From Solemya velum gill symbiont (GTDB taxonomy: Bacteria > Pseudomonadota > Gammaproteobacteria > Chromatiales > Chromatiaceae), in the NCBI RefSeq assembly GCF_000787395.1, contig NZ_JRAA01000002.1, positions 434,001 to 498,000 on the forward strand: 64,000 nt of DNA, in the 5' to 3' direction. Made by a program: the position numbers and the translations under genes. Shown here in pieces: positions 36,345-45,752 of this stretch; within the stretch, counting starts at the first letter, position 1, and the number at the start of each line of letters is the position of its first letter. The notes beneath the pieces were generated by a model. That model had not been told where the DNA came from and searched no databases. It was given only the letters and a program-made list of their open reading frames with translations.

Positions 36345-39300
36345 CTATCTGACATATGACTGCAGCACCGAGCGCAGCCTTGCAGGCCCAAGAGGCTTCG
36401 CCATAAACTTGAAACCCGCCTGCTCTACTTCAGACCTCAACTCTTCACTCTGCTTGGCTGTTGCCAGAATACCGAGGAAATCCTCGCTGACTTCACGCCT
36501 GTAAAGCTCAAGCAGTTCCAGGCCGTTGGCCCCCTCACCAAGCTGATAATCCATCAGTATGACGTCAAACTGCTTGCCTGCCGCAGCCATGATCCTGAAC
36601 TCCGTGATGCTTTCAGAAATGGTCACATCAATGCCCCAACGCTTCATCAGGTCATGTGTTGCGTTAAGGAGCAGACGGTCATCATCGATATAGGCGACTC
36701 GCAGGCCGGCAAGGTCGCCGCCTGAACTCTGTTCAACCTCATGCTGCAACTCCATGACCTGCTTGCCAGCCAGGGGAACAGTCAATTTAAAGGTGCTGCC
36801 ATGACCCGGGCTGGATCGCAGGCTCAAATCATGCTGCAACAGGTTGGCGGCTCGTTGACAGATTGCCAGGCCCAGGCCAACACCCTCGACCGAACCGTTT
36901 TCCAGCTGTTTGAAAGCCTGAAAAATCTCCTGCTGTCTCTCCTCGGCAATACCATCCCCGCTGTCTCGCACTTCAATTACAAGCTGCCCCGCCTTCCGCC
37001 GGCACAGCACCATGACGGCCCCCTTCTTTGTATAACGAATCGCATTAGCAACCAGGTTCTGCAGAAGGCTCAACATCAGGGAACGATCAGAACGAATCAG
37101 GTAATTGGTCGGCAATACACGCAACTGCAGACCTTTTTGTTCTGCACGGGGAGCAAATTCGTTTTCAATCGAAGCAAATAACTCTTCCAGGGGAAACTCA
37201 TCCAACTCTGGCGTCAGAAGGCCTGAGTCCATGCGAGAGAGATAGAGCAATGATTTAAGCAGTGACTCAGCCGTAATAATGGCATTGTAGGCGTTATCGG
37301 CCATGCTGAATTTTGTCGCGTCATCAGCAAGGTCTTCCTTGAGGGCCCCCATGTAAAGCTTGGAGGCTCCGAGTGGCTGAATCAGGTCATGGCTGGCAGC
37401 AGCCAGAAAATGTTTACGTGTATCCAGAAGCTCTTCGAGTTGCTGATTGACGTCGGAAAGCATTTCGGTTCGTTCAAGCACCTTTGCTTCAAGAGTTTCA
37501 TTAATTGCAGCCAGGTGTTTTTCAGCCTGTTTCAGTGGCGTGATATCCGTGTAGGTTGTGATGTATCCACCATCTGGCATATGCGCCCCGGCAATCTGAA
37601 CCGTCCTGCCATTCTGCCAGTCACGGATATAAGAGTATTTTTTCGCATCACGCAGAAATTTCAGACGCTTATCAACATGTTGTTCAATGTCACCCTCAAT
37701 CACGGGGCCATAGCCACTTTCCAGGTTTCGGCGGATCACTTCCTTGACCGGTTTTCCAACCCGGATAAAACCTGCCTCATACTCAAAAAAGTCAATATAT
37801 TGGCGATTCCATGCCACCAGCCGCAAGTCCTTGTCTACAACACTGACTGCCTCATCAATATGATCGAGTGTGACCTGCAGCAACTCGCGGTTGAATTCTA
37901 TCGCCTGACCGGTCTGGTCAATAAACTCGTAGATGCCTGTTCTTGATGCCGGTTGCGGTTGCGCTAGTGAACGGATCAGGGAACTGGCTGTCGCCATACC
38001 GATACTGCTGGCAAGCAATCTTTCAGCAAGCAGGGTGAACTGGCTACTGGCTATTTTTTTCGAATAAGAGCGGTCAATTTGATAACCAAAACGAGAGAAA
38101 TACTCACGACTGCGTGCTTCGCCGGTAAAGCGACTACACAGCTCAAACAGGTCGCCAACCTGGAACGGATAATCTTTTTCAGGTTGGTTAAAGCTCTCCC
38201 CCTGGTCGATATAGACTGCCGCCTGCAATCGATCCACGACCTTGTGATGGGAGCGCAAGGAAATAAATATATATAAGAGTGTGTTGAAAAGCAGGCTCCA
38301 GAATACAGCATGGGTGAGCGAGTCAGACATCGCATAACCAAATAACGCCTGCGGGTTGAAAAGCGACTCGCTGTTATTCAACAGCTCGATATAAAATTCC
38401 GGCATCCATGACTGGCCGGAAAGCGTCGGTAACAGCAGGCTGTAAAACCAGATCGACATACCGATCAGCAAACCGGCTATTGCACCGTTTTTATGCCCAC
38501 GATACCAGTACACCGAACCAAGAAATGATGGTAAAAACTGGATTGCCGCCGCGAAAGAGACCAGCCCGATGCTCTGTAGAGAACGCTCAGTACCACCGAC
38601 TGCATAGAAGAGATAAGCCAGGAGTAAAATCAGAAGAATCGTTGCGCGCCTGATTATTAATAGTGAGCGATACATCTGCTGTTCGGAATCGGATCTGAAA
38701 AAACGCACTAGTACAGGAACAATCAGATCATTGGACACCATGGTACTCAGTGCCAGCGTTGCCACGATGACCATGCCGGTCGCTGCTGCGAATCCACCCA
38801 GATAAGCGAGTACCGACAGCAGGTAATTATCCTGTGACATTGGCAACAGCAGTACATACAAGTCGGCATTTTGGCCGCTGCCGATAATCATTAAACCCGC
38901 AGCGGCTATTGGTACGACTGCCACACTGAAGAGCAACAGGTATATCGGCAACCCCCAGCTCGACATCTCTTCGGAACCGCTGGCTTCCACCGCCATAACA
39001 TGAAACTGCCTGGGCAGAAGAAAGATGGCTCCGGCGGAAAGCAGCAGGGTGGTAAAAAATTTCGGGGTTAAAGACAACGACTCGAACGGCGACCACAACA
39101 GGTGACGAATCGAAAATGCATCCGGGCGTATTTCTGATGCTTCAACAATCAGTTGATAAGCCATGAAGGCGATCACCAGAAATGAAAACAGCTTGACCAA
39201 TGACTCGAAACTGATGGCATATATCAGCCCCTTATGGTGCTGCGATACATCAATGGTACGAGCACCAAAGAGGATGGAGAAGATCGCGAGGATAATCGTC

Positions 39301-39791
39301 AGGAAAATAGCCGTATCAAAATGAAAGCGTGGTTCCACGATCATTTCGGCCCCGGTGATCAAATCGAATGAGCTGGAAATTGCCTTAATCTGCAATGCTA
39401 TATAAGGCAGGGTTCCAATGAAGGCTATCAGGGTGACCAGTGCTGCAAGCGAACGACTCTTGCCATAACGCGTTGCCAGAAAATCTGCTATTGAAGTGGT
39501 TTTATTACGCTTGGCAATCGCGATGACTTTACGGATAAATGGAAAAAACAGCGTAAAGACAATGATTGGTCCGAGATAAATCGTAAAAAAGTTCCAACCG
39601 GAAGTAGCTGCAGTACCAACAGCACCATAAAAAGTCCACGAGGTACAATAGACCGCCAGGGAAAGCGTGTAGATAAGTGGTTTAAAGCGTGAGAATTGTC
39701 CGTGATCACGGCTGTCCACCCGGAATGCGATGACAAACATAATCGCCAGGTAAACCGCTGTGATGAAAATGATGACTTCAGTATTGATCAA
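36345..39791 (-). CDS. SSS-domain hybrid sensor histidine kinase (CrbS/MxtR-like)
   Basis: An 1148-residue protein. The N-terminal ~500 residues form a sodium:solute-symporter-like domain (about 13 helices; SIADFLATRYGKSRSL). Next come a linker, a PAS domain (ITLDHIDEAVSVVDKDLRLVAW-type region near 640-680), a short coiled coil (ETLEAKVLERTEML) and a HisKA box HDLIQPLGASKLYM with His near residue 800. An ATPase domain follows (NLVANAIRYT, DSGDGIAEE, GVGLGLAICQRAA), then a C-terminal receiver (YIDDD, MDYQLGEG). This is the CrbS architecture, known from Vibrio and Pseudomonas (MxtR) for acetate/acyl-CoA synthetase control. The partner regulator is the converging gene 3 bp away. The sensed solute is unknown. 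Confidence 0.9.
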   Translation of the reverse strand: MINTEVIIFITAVYLAIMFVIAFRVDSRDHGQFSRFKPLIYTLSLAVYCTSWTFYGAVGTAATSGWNFFTIYLGPIIVFTLFFPFIRKVIAIAKRNKTTSIADFLATRYGKSRSLAALVTLIAFIGTLPYIALQIKAISSSFDLITGAEMIVEPRFHFDTAIFLTIILAIFSILFGARTIDVSQHHKGLIYAISFESLVKLFSFLVIAFMAYQLIVEASEIRPDAFSIRHLLWSPFESLSLTPKFFTTLLLSAGAIFLLPRQFHVMAVEASGSEEMSSWGLPIYLLLFSVAVVPIAAAGLMIIGSGQNADLYVLLLPMSQDNYLLSVLAYLGGFAAATGMVIVATLALSTMVSNDLIVPVLVRFFRSDSEQQMYRSLLIIRRATILLILLLAYLFYAVGGTERSLQSIGLVSFAAAIQFLPSFLGSVYWYRGHKNGAIAGLLIGMSIWFYSLLLPTLSGQSWMPEFYIELLNNSESLFNPQALFGYAMSDSLTHAVFWSLLFNTLLYIFISLRSHHKVVDRLQAAVYIDQGESFNQPEKDYPFQVGDLFELCSRFTGEARSREYFSRFGYQIDRSYSKKIASSQFTLLAERLLASSIGMATASSLIRSLAQPQPASRTGIYEFIDQTGQAIEFNRELLQVTLDHIDEAVSVVDKDLRLVAWNRQYIDFFEYEAGFIRVGKPVKEVIRRNLESGYGPVIEGDIEQHVDKRLKFLRDAKKYSYIRDWQNGRTVQIAGAHMPDGGYITTYTDITPLKQAEKHLAAINETLEAKVLERTEMLSDVNQQLEELLDTRKHFLAAASHDLIQPLGASKLYMGALKEDLADDATKFSMADNAYNAIITAESLLKSLLYLSRMDSGLLTPELDEFPLEELFASIENEFAPRAEQKGLQLRVLPTNYLIRSDRSLMLSLLQNLVANAIRYTKKGAVMVLCRRKAGQLVIEVRDSGDGIAEERQQEIFQAFKQLENGSVEGVGLGLAICQRAANLLQHDLSLRSSPGHGSTFKLTVPLAGKQVMELQHEVEQSSGGDLAGLRVAYIDDDRLLLNATHDLMKRWGIDVTISESITEFRIMAAAGKQFDVILMDYQLGEGANGLELLELYRREVSEDFLGILATAKQSEELRSEVEQAGFKFMAKPLGPARLRSVLQSYVR

Positions 39792-40020
39792 ATTACTGGC
39801 CCTGATATTAATGCCATGAAATCTTTACAGACTGGCATTGACGAATGGGTCACGCATTACAAATGCCAAGTGTACCCATCAACACGGATCACAACTACTA
39901 TATTAACGAGTGCAATTGTGTCTCTTAAAGGCTGTTTACTTTAACAGACGAACCGGAAAAGGGAGCACAGAACCGTGAGTTGGGTTTTTGGCCATATACT
40001 CACCCTGCATCCATAAGTCT

Positions 40021-40686
40021 TCATACAACTCCTGCGAGTTCACGAAGTGTTGTAATCGTATGCGTTGGCTCAATGCCCCATGGGTCAAATACAGAATTAT
40101 TCGATCGCTGAACCCATGCACTATTCAACCCGAATGAGACCGCCCCGATAACATCAAATGGATTACTGGAAATTAACCAGGTCTCACTGGCTGATGCATT
40201 TGTTGTATCCAGCAGGTGTCGATAAACATCAGGGCTTGGTTTGAAAGTCTGCTGGTCATTGACACTGACGACCCCGTCAAACAAAGCATCGATGCCTGCT
40301 GCTGCAAGTAATCCTTCAACCGCATCAGCCGTCCCATTCGAGAATGCATACAAGGCGTAACCCTCCGCTTTCAAACCTTCCAGGGATACTTTCACATCAT
40401 CGAAAGCCGGAAGCGTACGGTATTCAGCCAGCAATGTTGTTTTTTGTTCTGCTGTCAGTGCTGTACCAAGGAAGGAGTCGGTGTAATCCAGCGCCTGGCT
40501 TGTGCACACGGCAAATGTCTCATAGGCTTGCATGAGTCCTCGTCTAAAAGAGTATTCCAGTTGCTTGTCACGCCAGACTTGCGAGAACTCTTGAGCTTTA
40601 TCACCAATATATTCCTGTAACCTGATAACAACGCCATGCGTGTCAATCAGGGTACCGTATACATCAAAAGTAAGTGTTACCGACAT
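40021..40686 (-). CDS. Haloacid dehalogenase type II-like hydrolase (HAD superfamily)
   Basis: A 221-residue HAD hydrolase. It has motif I FDVYGTLID with the nucleophile Asp8, motif II FSNGTADAV, motif III Lys in FKPSPDVYRHLL, and motif IV SSNPFDVIGA. The last two match the (S)-2-haloacid dehalogenase group. The start is MSVTLTFD at 40686, with AGG 8-9 bases upstream; the longer open frame adds a non-conserved segment. The substrate could be a 2-haloacid or a phosphate ester. It stands alone upstream of the first IS30 copy. Confidence 0.85.
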   Translation of the reverse strand: MSVTLTFDVYGTLIDTHGVVIRLQEYIGDKAQEFSQVWRDKQLEYSFRRGLMQAYETFAVCTSQALDYTDSFLGTALTAEQKTTLLAEYRTLPAFDDVKVSLEGLKAEGYALYAFSNGTADAVEGLLAAAGIDALFDGVVSVNDQQTFKPSPDVYRHLLDTTNASASETWLISSNPFDVIGAVSFGLNSAWVQRSNNSVFDPWGIEPTHTITTLRELAGVV

Positions 40687-40858
40687 TTCATTAACCTGTT
40701 TATTAAAATTGTGTGGGTATTCAATCCTACGCCATCTAAACAGATTTCTGCACCTGTTATTTTGCAACGCACAAGACACGAGGTAACCAAAAGTATCTGT
40801 ACTGAATCTCACCTCTTAATACTTCTCCGTAAAACCGGGTGCTTATTTTACTAAACTG

Positions 40859-41928
40859 CGTGAATTCAATTTCCAAGTGCAACTCAACAGAGTTGGTTAG
40901 AGGGCAAGCTGCGGTAGCATAGGTAGCTTCTCTCACCGACCAAAGTTAGAGGAGCACCATGTACACGCAGCTTACCCAGGAAGAACGATACCAGATTCAG
41001 GCACTGATGAAAGCAGGTCACAATCAAACAGAGATAGCCAAGATACTTGGGCGCCACAAATCCACTGTCAGCCGCGAACTGAGGCGTAACCGTGGCTTGC
41101 GCGGCTATCGCCCCAAACAGGCCCATCGGCTGTCTGTAGAGCGCCGTCAGAGCAAGAGCCAGCCCCGTATTGCCACTACCCACTGGGAGCGAGTCGAGCA
41201 TCTGTTGCGCGAGGACTGGAGTCCGGAACAAATCAGCCTGTGGCTGTGCAATGAGGCTGACATTCAAATCTCTCATGAGTGGATTTACCAGTACGTTCTC
41301 CAGAACAAATCCATGGGCGGTAACCTATACCGCCACCTGCGTTGCCAGAAGCAGCGTCGAAAGCGCTATGGCAGCTATAGCCGCCGAGGGCAACTGATTA
41401 ACCGAGTCAGCATCGATGAACGTCCTGCCGTGGTTGATGAGCGTTCACGCTTCGGTGATTGGGAACTTGATACCATTATCGGAAAAGGCCACAAACAGGC
41501 CATCGTTTCAATCACCGAGCGTAAATCCCGATTGACGCTCATCCATAAGGTGGAGAGAAAAACCGCCAGCAACGTCACCAGCGCTATCCTCAAACTGCTC
41601 AAACCCATCGCCGGCCGCGTTCACACGCTGACCTCAGATAATGGTAAGGAATTCGCCGGTCACGAGACCATCGCTAAAGGCCTCAGTGCCAGGTTCTTCT
41701 TTGCCCATCCCTATGCCTCCTGGGAACGTGGCTTGAATGAGAACACCAATGGACTCATTCGCCAATACTTCCCAAAGCATCGGGACTTTACAACCATCAC
41801 TCAGGCGGAAATCAACCAGGTGATGAATAAACTGAACAATCGTCCCCGAAAATGTCTTGGCATTAAAACGCCCAATCAAGTATTTTTCGGGATTAACCCA
41901 TCCGTTGCACTAGTGAGTTGAATCCGCG
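40859..41928 (+). mobile_element. IS30-family insertion sequence, copy 1
   Basis: A 1070-bp element with imperfect 25-bp terminal repeats (19 of 25 match: left begins CGTGAATTC, right end reads CGCGGATTC inward; both end AGTGCAAC). It contains one transposase gene. Flanks on the plus strand are ACTG on the left and TATA on the right, so no target duplication is seen at this copy. Confidence 0.93.
40959..41921 (+). CDS. IS30-family transposase (copy 1)
   Basis: A 320-residue DDE transposase. The N-terminal helix-turn-helix reads LTQEERYQIQALMKAGHNQTEIA and GRHKSTVSRELRRNRG (two adjoining helices). The catalytic core has WELDTIIGKGHKQA (first Asp), TSDNGKEFAGH (second Asp) and ERGLNENTNGLIRQYFPK (Glu), the IS30 signature. 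GAGGAG precedes the start. The translated sequence is identical in all four copies of this window. Confidence 0.97.
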   Translation: MYTQLTQEERYQIQALMKAGHNQTEIAKILGRHKSTVSRELRRNRGLRGYRPKQAHRLSVERRQSKSQPRIATTHWERVEHLLREDWSPEQISLWLCNEADIQISHEWIYQYVLQNKSMGGNLYRHLRCQKQRRKRYGSYSRRGQLINRVSIDERPAVVDERSRFGDWELDTIIGKGHKQAIVSITERKSRLTLIHKVERKTASNVTSAILKLLKPIAGRVHTLTSDNGKEFAGHETIAKGLSARFFFAHPYASWERGLNENTNGLIRQYFPKHRDFTTITQAEINQVMNKLNNRPRKCLGIKTPNQVFFGINPSVALVS

Positions 41929-41968
41929 TATATTAATAGGTATCGATTTCTGAAGAAACAGAGGTCTG

Positions 41969-42454
41969 ATGACTGCGGCTGATTTATTTTTGTTCCTGCT
42001 TCTCCTGGGTGCAAATGGCGCTCCCATAGCCACACGCCACCTGCTTGGTGAGCGCTGGAGATGGCCTTTGGATGGAGGCCGTCTGTTTGTTGATCAAAAA
42101 CCATTGTTCGGCTCTTCCAAGACGGTGTCGGGAGTGGTGGTGGCCATTTTGACATGTGTATTCCTGGCGCTGCTCTTTGGCTATGGTTGGCGTGCAGGTT
42201 TCCTTGTCGGTAGTTTTGCGATGCTGGGGGATTTGTTCTCGAGTTTCATCAAGCGTCGTATGGGTATGCAGCCCAGCGCACCGGCGCTGTTACTGGACCA
42301 GGTGCCTGAATCACTTTTTCCTTTATTAGCCATTGCACCCCTGTTTGAACTTTCATGGATGAAGCTGGTGTTACTGATGCTGGCTTTTGTAATCGCAAGT
42401 TTTCTGCTATCGCGTCTTGCATACCACCTGGGTATACGGCGACATCCATACTGA
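41969..42454 (+). CDS. CDP-archaeol synthase-like (CarS/DUF46) membrane protein
   Basis: A 161-residue integral membrane protein of about five helices, matching the PF01864 CarS-like family. It has GANGAPIATRHLLGERW, VDQKPLFGSSKTVSGV, GSFAMLGDLFSSFIKRRMG and the conserved LLDQVPESLFP. In archaea CarS makes CDP-archaeol from CTP and an unsaturated archaetidic lipid. Bacterial homologues exist and presumably act on a CDP-activated lipid, but their substrate is not established. AGAGG precedes the ATG. It converges with the phosphoesterase. Both lie in the 2-kb block between inverted IS30 copies 1 and 2. Confidence 0.8.
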   Translation: MTAADLFLFLLLLGANGAPIATRHLLGERWRWPLDGGRLFVDQKPLFGSSKTVSGVVVAILTCVFLALLFGYGWRAGFLVGSFAMLGDLFSSFIKRRMGMQPSAPALLLDQVPESLFPLLAIAPLFELSWMKLVLLMLAFVIASFLLSRLAYHLGIRRHPY

Positions 42455-42465
42455 ATTCGGTAAAT

Positions 42466-43404
42466 TCAGGCGCAGCGTAAGCGGTGCAGTGTGATTTCCG
42501 GCGGACAGTTGATGCGCACACTCACAATGCAAGTCCCTGCTCCTGCCGAGGTGTAACCTTGCATACTGTTATAACGCCAGGCACCTTTGCCCATGTGACG
42601 CGGTAATTTGGCATCCAGAGTGATCGGAACGCCGCCTGGAAGGCATATCTGCCCACCATGGGTGTGACCACAAAACATCGCATCGAAACCTGCATGGGCG
42701 GCTTGCCGATAAATTTCCGGTGTATGTGAAAGTAGCAGGGAGACATTGTCGGGAGGAATATTTTCCGCTGCTTTTTCGACATTATCCACACGGTAATAGT
42801 GGGGATCATCGACACCTGCCAGTGAGATTGACTCTTCCCCCCTGTGCAGCGAAACCTGTTCATTCAAAAGCATCTGGATGCCCATCGACTCCATGTCGGG
42901 CAGCATGCGAATGCTGTCGTGATTACCCAGGATTCCATACACTGGAGATGATAAGTTCTCGCAAAGTGTTTCCATCTCTTGCAAGACTCGTTCAAACGAT
43001 CCGCTAGTCTGTGCCCGGTAATCACCTGTCAGTACACAGATATCATATTCAAGTTCACCAACAGTATTGATGAGTGCCTCCATTGCCGGTGGATTCATGT
43101 CGGCATGCAGGTCGCTCATATGGAGAATGGTGTAGCCATCAAATTCTGGTGGAAGGTTATCCAGGAGAATATCGTTGTTGCGCACATGGATATTGAGCGT
43201 ATTGCGCCAACCACGCCCGTAAAAGCCAGTGATGCGTAATGTATAACGTATGAGTGAATGGATGGAATACCAGTTTTCCGGATGAAAGAAATTTAGTCCT
43301 CCACCAAAGACATGCTGCTCTTTATCGGTCTCTATGCCGAGACGTTGGCGGGCATGAATGGTGCCCAAACGTTTTTCGAGCTTTTGCAGTATCTCTTTTT
43401 GCAT
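42466..43404 (-). CDS. Metallophosphoesterase (YaeI/UDP-2,3-diacylglucosamine pyrophosphatase-like group)
   Basis: A 312-residue calcineurin-type phosphoesterase. The metal-binding motifs come in order: MSDLHAD, VLTGDYRAQ, GILGNHDS, LLSHTPE and FCGHTHGGQ. An N-terminal region of about 75 residues without a membrane helix precedes the domain. The order and the GHTHGGQ ending resemble the YaeI-type lipid-associated phosphoesterases. Its neighbour, a CDP-lipid synthase-like protein, hints at lipid chemistry, but they converge rather than share an operon. Confidence 0.85.
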   Translation of the reverse strand: MQKEILQKLEKRLGTIHARQRLGIETDKEQHVFGGGLNFFHPENWYSIHSLIRYTLRITGFYGRGWRNTLNIHVRNNDILLDNLPPEFDGYTILHMSDLHADMNPPAMEALINTVGELEYDICVLTGDYRAQTSGSFERVLQEMETLCENLSSPVYGILGNHDSIRMLPDMESMGIQMLLNEQVSLHRGEESISLAGVDDPHYYRVDNVEKAAENIPPDNVSLLLSHTPEIYRQAAHAGFDAMFCGHTHGGQICLPGGVPITLDAKLPRHMGKGAWRYNSMQGYTSAGAGTCIVSVRINCPPEITLHRLRCA

Positions 43405-43429
43405 ACCATCCCTTGCGCTGGATACACTA

Positions 43430-43921
43430 TTATTTAAGTTTATACGGATTTCCTGGAAGAACCTCTTTCCATACTCTGTTTACTTCACCGCTTCCTTTGG
43501 TCAGTTCGTATGAGCCGCCAGCCTTTTTGAGCACCTTCAGGCACTTCAGTTTACCCTTATCTACCAATGAGTCTCTGAAAGAAAAGCATAGCTTGCCATT
43601 TGCAACTTTCCACTGGCCATGTGCTGGGTAGCCTGAACCTCCAGAGCTGCTTGAGGCGCCGCCCGTGGAGTCGACTTTCTCAACCAATTCTCCGTTCGCA
43701 TTGAAATAGGTTTTGAATACGACTGTGTGTACCAGGTATTCGCTTTTTCTGCCCTGCAGCTTGCGGTGGCCTATAGCCGTACTGTTGCTGACCAGTTGTT
43801 TTATCTCTTTTCCGGATAAACGGGTATCAGCAAATGCGGTAGAAGCAGGCAATAGTAATGCAATTGCCAGAAATAGAGAGATAAGCACTTGTAAACATAG
43901 AATATTACTTTTTGTATTCAT
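43430..43921 (-). CDS. Exported DUF995-like hypothetical protein
   Basis: A 163-residue protein with a Sec signal peptide ending near STAFA. The mature part starts RLSGKEIKQLVSNSTAIGH and ends with alternating strands containing HGQWKVANGKLCFSF and KLKCLKVLKKAGG. The two cysteines could pair. The 'G.W.v.nGklC' pattern recalls the DUF995 family of periplasmic proteins with no known role. A Ser/Gly-rich stretch (GGASSSSGGSG) interrupts the middle. It lies upstream of the phosphoesterase on the same strand, 25 bp apart. Confidence 0.6.
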   Translation of the reverse strand: MNTKSNILCLQVLISLFLAIALLLPASTAFADTRLSGKEIKQLVSNSTAIGHRKLQGRKSEYLVHTVVFKTYFNANGELVEKVDSTGGASSSSGGSGYPAHGQWKVANGKLCFSFRDSLVDKGKLKCLKVLKKAGGSYELTKGSGEVNRVWKEVLPGNPYKLK

Positions 43922-44000
43922 GGCTATTCTCCTCCATTTATACAGTCAGAACTGAATCGCAAAGAGTTCTCTTTGTTACGATTCATTCCTCTATTAACAG

Positions 44001-45070
44001 CGCGGATTCAACTCACTAGTGCAACGGATGGGTTAATCCCGAAAAATACTTGATTGGGCGTTTTAATGCCAAGACATTTTCGGGGACGATTGTTCAGTTT
44101 ATTCATCACCTGGTTGATTTCCGCCTGAGTGATGGTTGTAAAGTCCCGATGCTTTGGGAAGTATTGGCGAATGAGTCCATTGGTGTTCTCATTCAAGCCA
44201 CGTTCCCAGGAGGCATAGGGATGGGCAAAGAAGAACCTGGCACTGAGGCCTTTAGCGATGGTCTCGTGACCGGCGAATTCCTTACCATTATCTGAGGTCA
44301 GCGTGTGAACGCGGCCGGCGATGGGTTTGAGCAGTTTGAGGATAGCGCTGGTGACGTTGCTGGCGGTTTTTCTCTCCACCTTATGGATGAGCGTCAATCG
44401 GGATTTACGCTCGGTGATTGAAACGATGGCCTGTTTGTGGCCTTTTCCGATAATGGTATCAAGTTCCCAATCACCGAAGCGTGAACGCTCATCAACCACG
44501 GCAGGACGTTCATCGATGCTGACTCGGTTAATCAGTTGCCCTCGGCGGCTATAGCTGCCATAGCGCTTTCGACGCTGCTTCTGGCAACGCAGGTGGCGGT
44601 ATAGGTTACCGCCCATGGATTTGTTCTGGAGAACGTACTGGTAAATCCACTCATGAGAGATTTGAATGTCAGCCTCATTGCACAGCCACAGGCTGATTTG
44701 TTCCGGACTCCAGTCCTCGCGCAACAGATGCTCGACTCGCTCCCAGTGGGTAGTGGCAATACGGGGCTGGCTCTTGCTCTGACGGCGCTCTACAGACAGC
44801 CGATGGGCCTGTTTGGGGCGATAGCCGCGCAAGCCACGGTTACGCCTCAGTTCGCGGCTGACAGTGGATTTGTGGCGCCCAAGTATCTTGGCTATCTCTG
44901 TTTGATTGTGACCTGCTTTCATCAGTGCCTGAATCTGGTATCGTTCTTCCTGGGTAAGCTGCGTGTACATGGTGCTCCTCTAACTTTGGTCGGTGAGAGA
45001 AGCTACCTATGCTACCGCAGCTTGCCCTCTAACCAACTCTGTTGAGTTGCACTTGGAAATTGAATTCACG
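44001..45070 (-). mobile_element. IS30-family insertion sequence, copy 2 (inverted)
   Basis: The same 1070-bp element as copy 1 on the other strand, with the same 25-bp ends. Plus-strand flanks are AACAG before and ATGGA after, so there is no matching target duplication. The CAG on its left is the reverse complement of the CTG left of copy 1. Confidence 0.93.
44008..44970 (-). CDS. IS30-family transposase (copy 2)
   Basis: 320 residues, identical in translation to copy 1, with intact HTH and DDE core. It should be active. Confidence 0.97.
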   Translation of the reverse strand: MYTQLTQEERYQIQALMKAGHNQTEIAKILGRHKSTVSRELRRNRGLRGYRPKQAHRLSVERRQSKSQPRIATTHWERVEHLLREDWSPEQISLWLCNEADIQISHEWIYQYVLQNKSMGGNLYRHLRCQKQRRKRYGSYSRRGQLINRVSIDERPAVVDERSRFGDWELDTIIGKGHKQAIVSITERKSRLTLIHKVERKTASNVTSAILKLLKPIAGRVHTLTSDNGKEFAGHETIAKGLSARFFFAHPYASWERGLNENTNGLIRQYFPKHRDFTTITQAEINQVMNKLNNRPRKCLGIKTPNQVFFGINPSVALVS

Positions 45071-45125
45071 ATGGATGATAATAGGCATATCCAGCTTAAA
45101 TACTTATTGTAGATAGGAGCACCAT

Positions 45126-45641
45126 ATGGAGCTTTCTCAAAAAACCATTGTTATCGTCAAAGAGTCTATTCCAATAATCCAAGAGCATGGTTTGGAAATC
45201 TCGTCAAGAATGTATGACATTCTTTTTGAGAAATACCCTGAAACAAAAGCGCTTTTTTCAGGACCAATTGAAAAGCAGCCTAAAATCCTGACAACTGCAA
45301 TTGCAGCCTATGCAGAGAACATTGACCAAATAGAAAAGTTACATGACAAATTAATGTACATTGCTAATACGCATGTTAAGAGTCATGTTCTTGAGGAGCA
45401 TTATCCCATGGTCGGTGATGCCATATTATTGGCCATGAAAGAAGTATTAGCTGACAAGGCCACATCAGAAATTCTCGAGGCTTGGGGCGAAGCCTATGCT
45501 TACCTGGCTGAAATACTTACGATGAATGAAAAGCAACTCTATGCGTTTACCAGAGTTTCAAAAGAAGAGCCTATAGCATCTAAAGAGAAAAAAAGTAATT
45601 CCACCGTTCATAAATCACCCTATCAAGGTCCTGTTCAGTAA
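45126..45641 (+). CDS. Single-domain globin
   Basis: A 171-residue protein whose first ~140 residues are a bacterial haemoglobin domain of the Vitreoscilla/flavohaemoglobin type. It has E-helix KQPKILTTAIAAY (Gln51-Pro52, distal side), the proximal haem His in IANTHVKSHV (His83) and the conserved EHYPMVG. There is no FAD/NAD reductase domain. Instead there is a ~30-residue hydrophilic, Lys/Ser-rich tail. A GGAG ribosome site precedes the ATG. The IS30 copy 2 end lies only 55 bp upstream, so its original promoter may be lost. Oxygen or nitric-oxide handling is the family role. Confidence 0.85.
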   Translation: MELSQKTIVIVKESIPIIQEHGLEISSRMYDILFEKYPETKALFSGPIEKQPKILTTAIAAYAENIDQIEKLHDKLMYIANTHVKSHVLEEHYPMVGDAILLAMKEVLADKATSEILEAWGEAYAYLAEILTMNEKQLYAFTRVSKEEPIASKEKKSNSTVHKSPYQGPVQ

Positions 45642-45752
45642 TTAAATCACACTAATCCATATGACCATTCAAGGTGGTAACAGTTATGCGGTGAATTGCT
45701 TTTTATTCTTTCATAGGAAACCCTGCACCAAGGAGTAATATTGACCAAAAGG

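Noticed and set aside
40884-41276. 130-codon open frame antisense to each IS30 transposase (also at 44653, 49165 and 52940)
   Set aside because: Lies within the transposase on the other strand and is repeated only because the IS is repeated. Protein-like composition is accidental.
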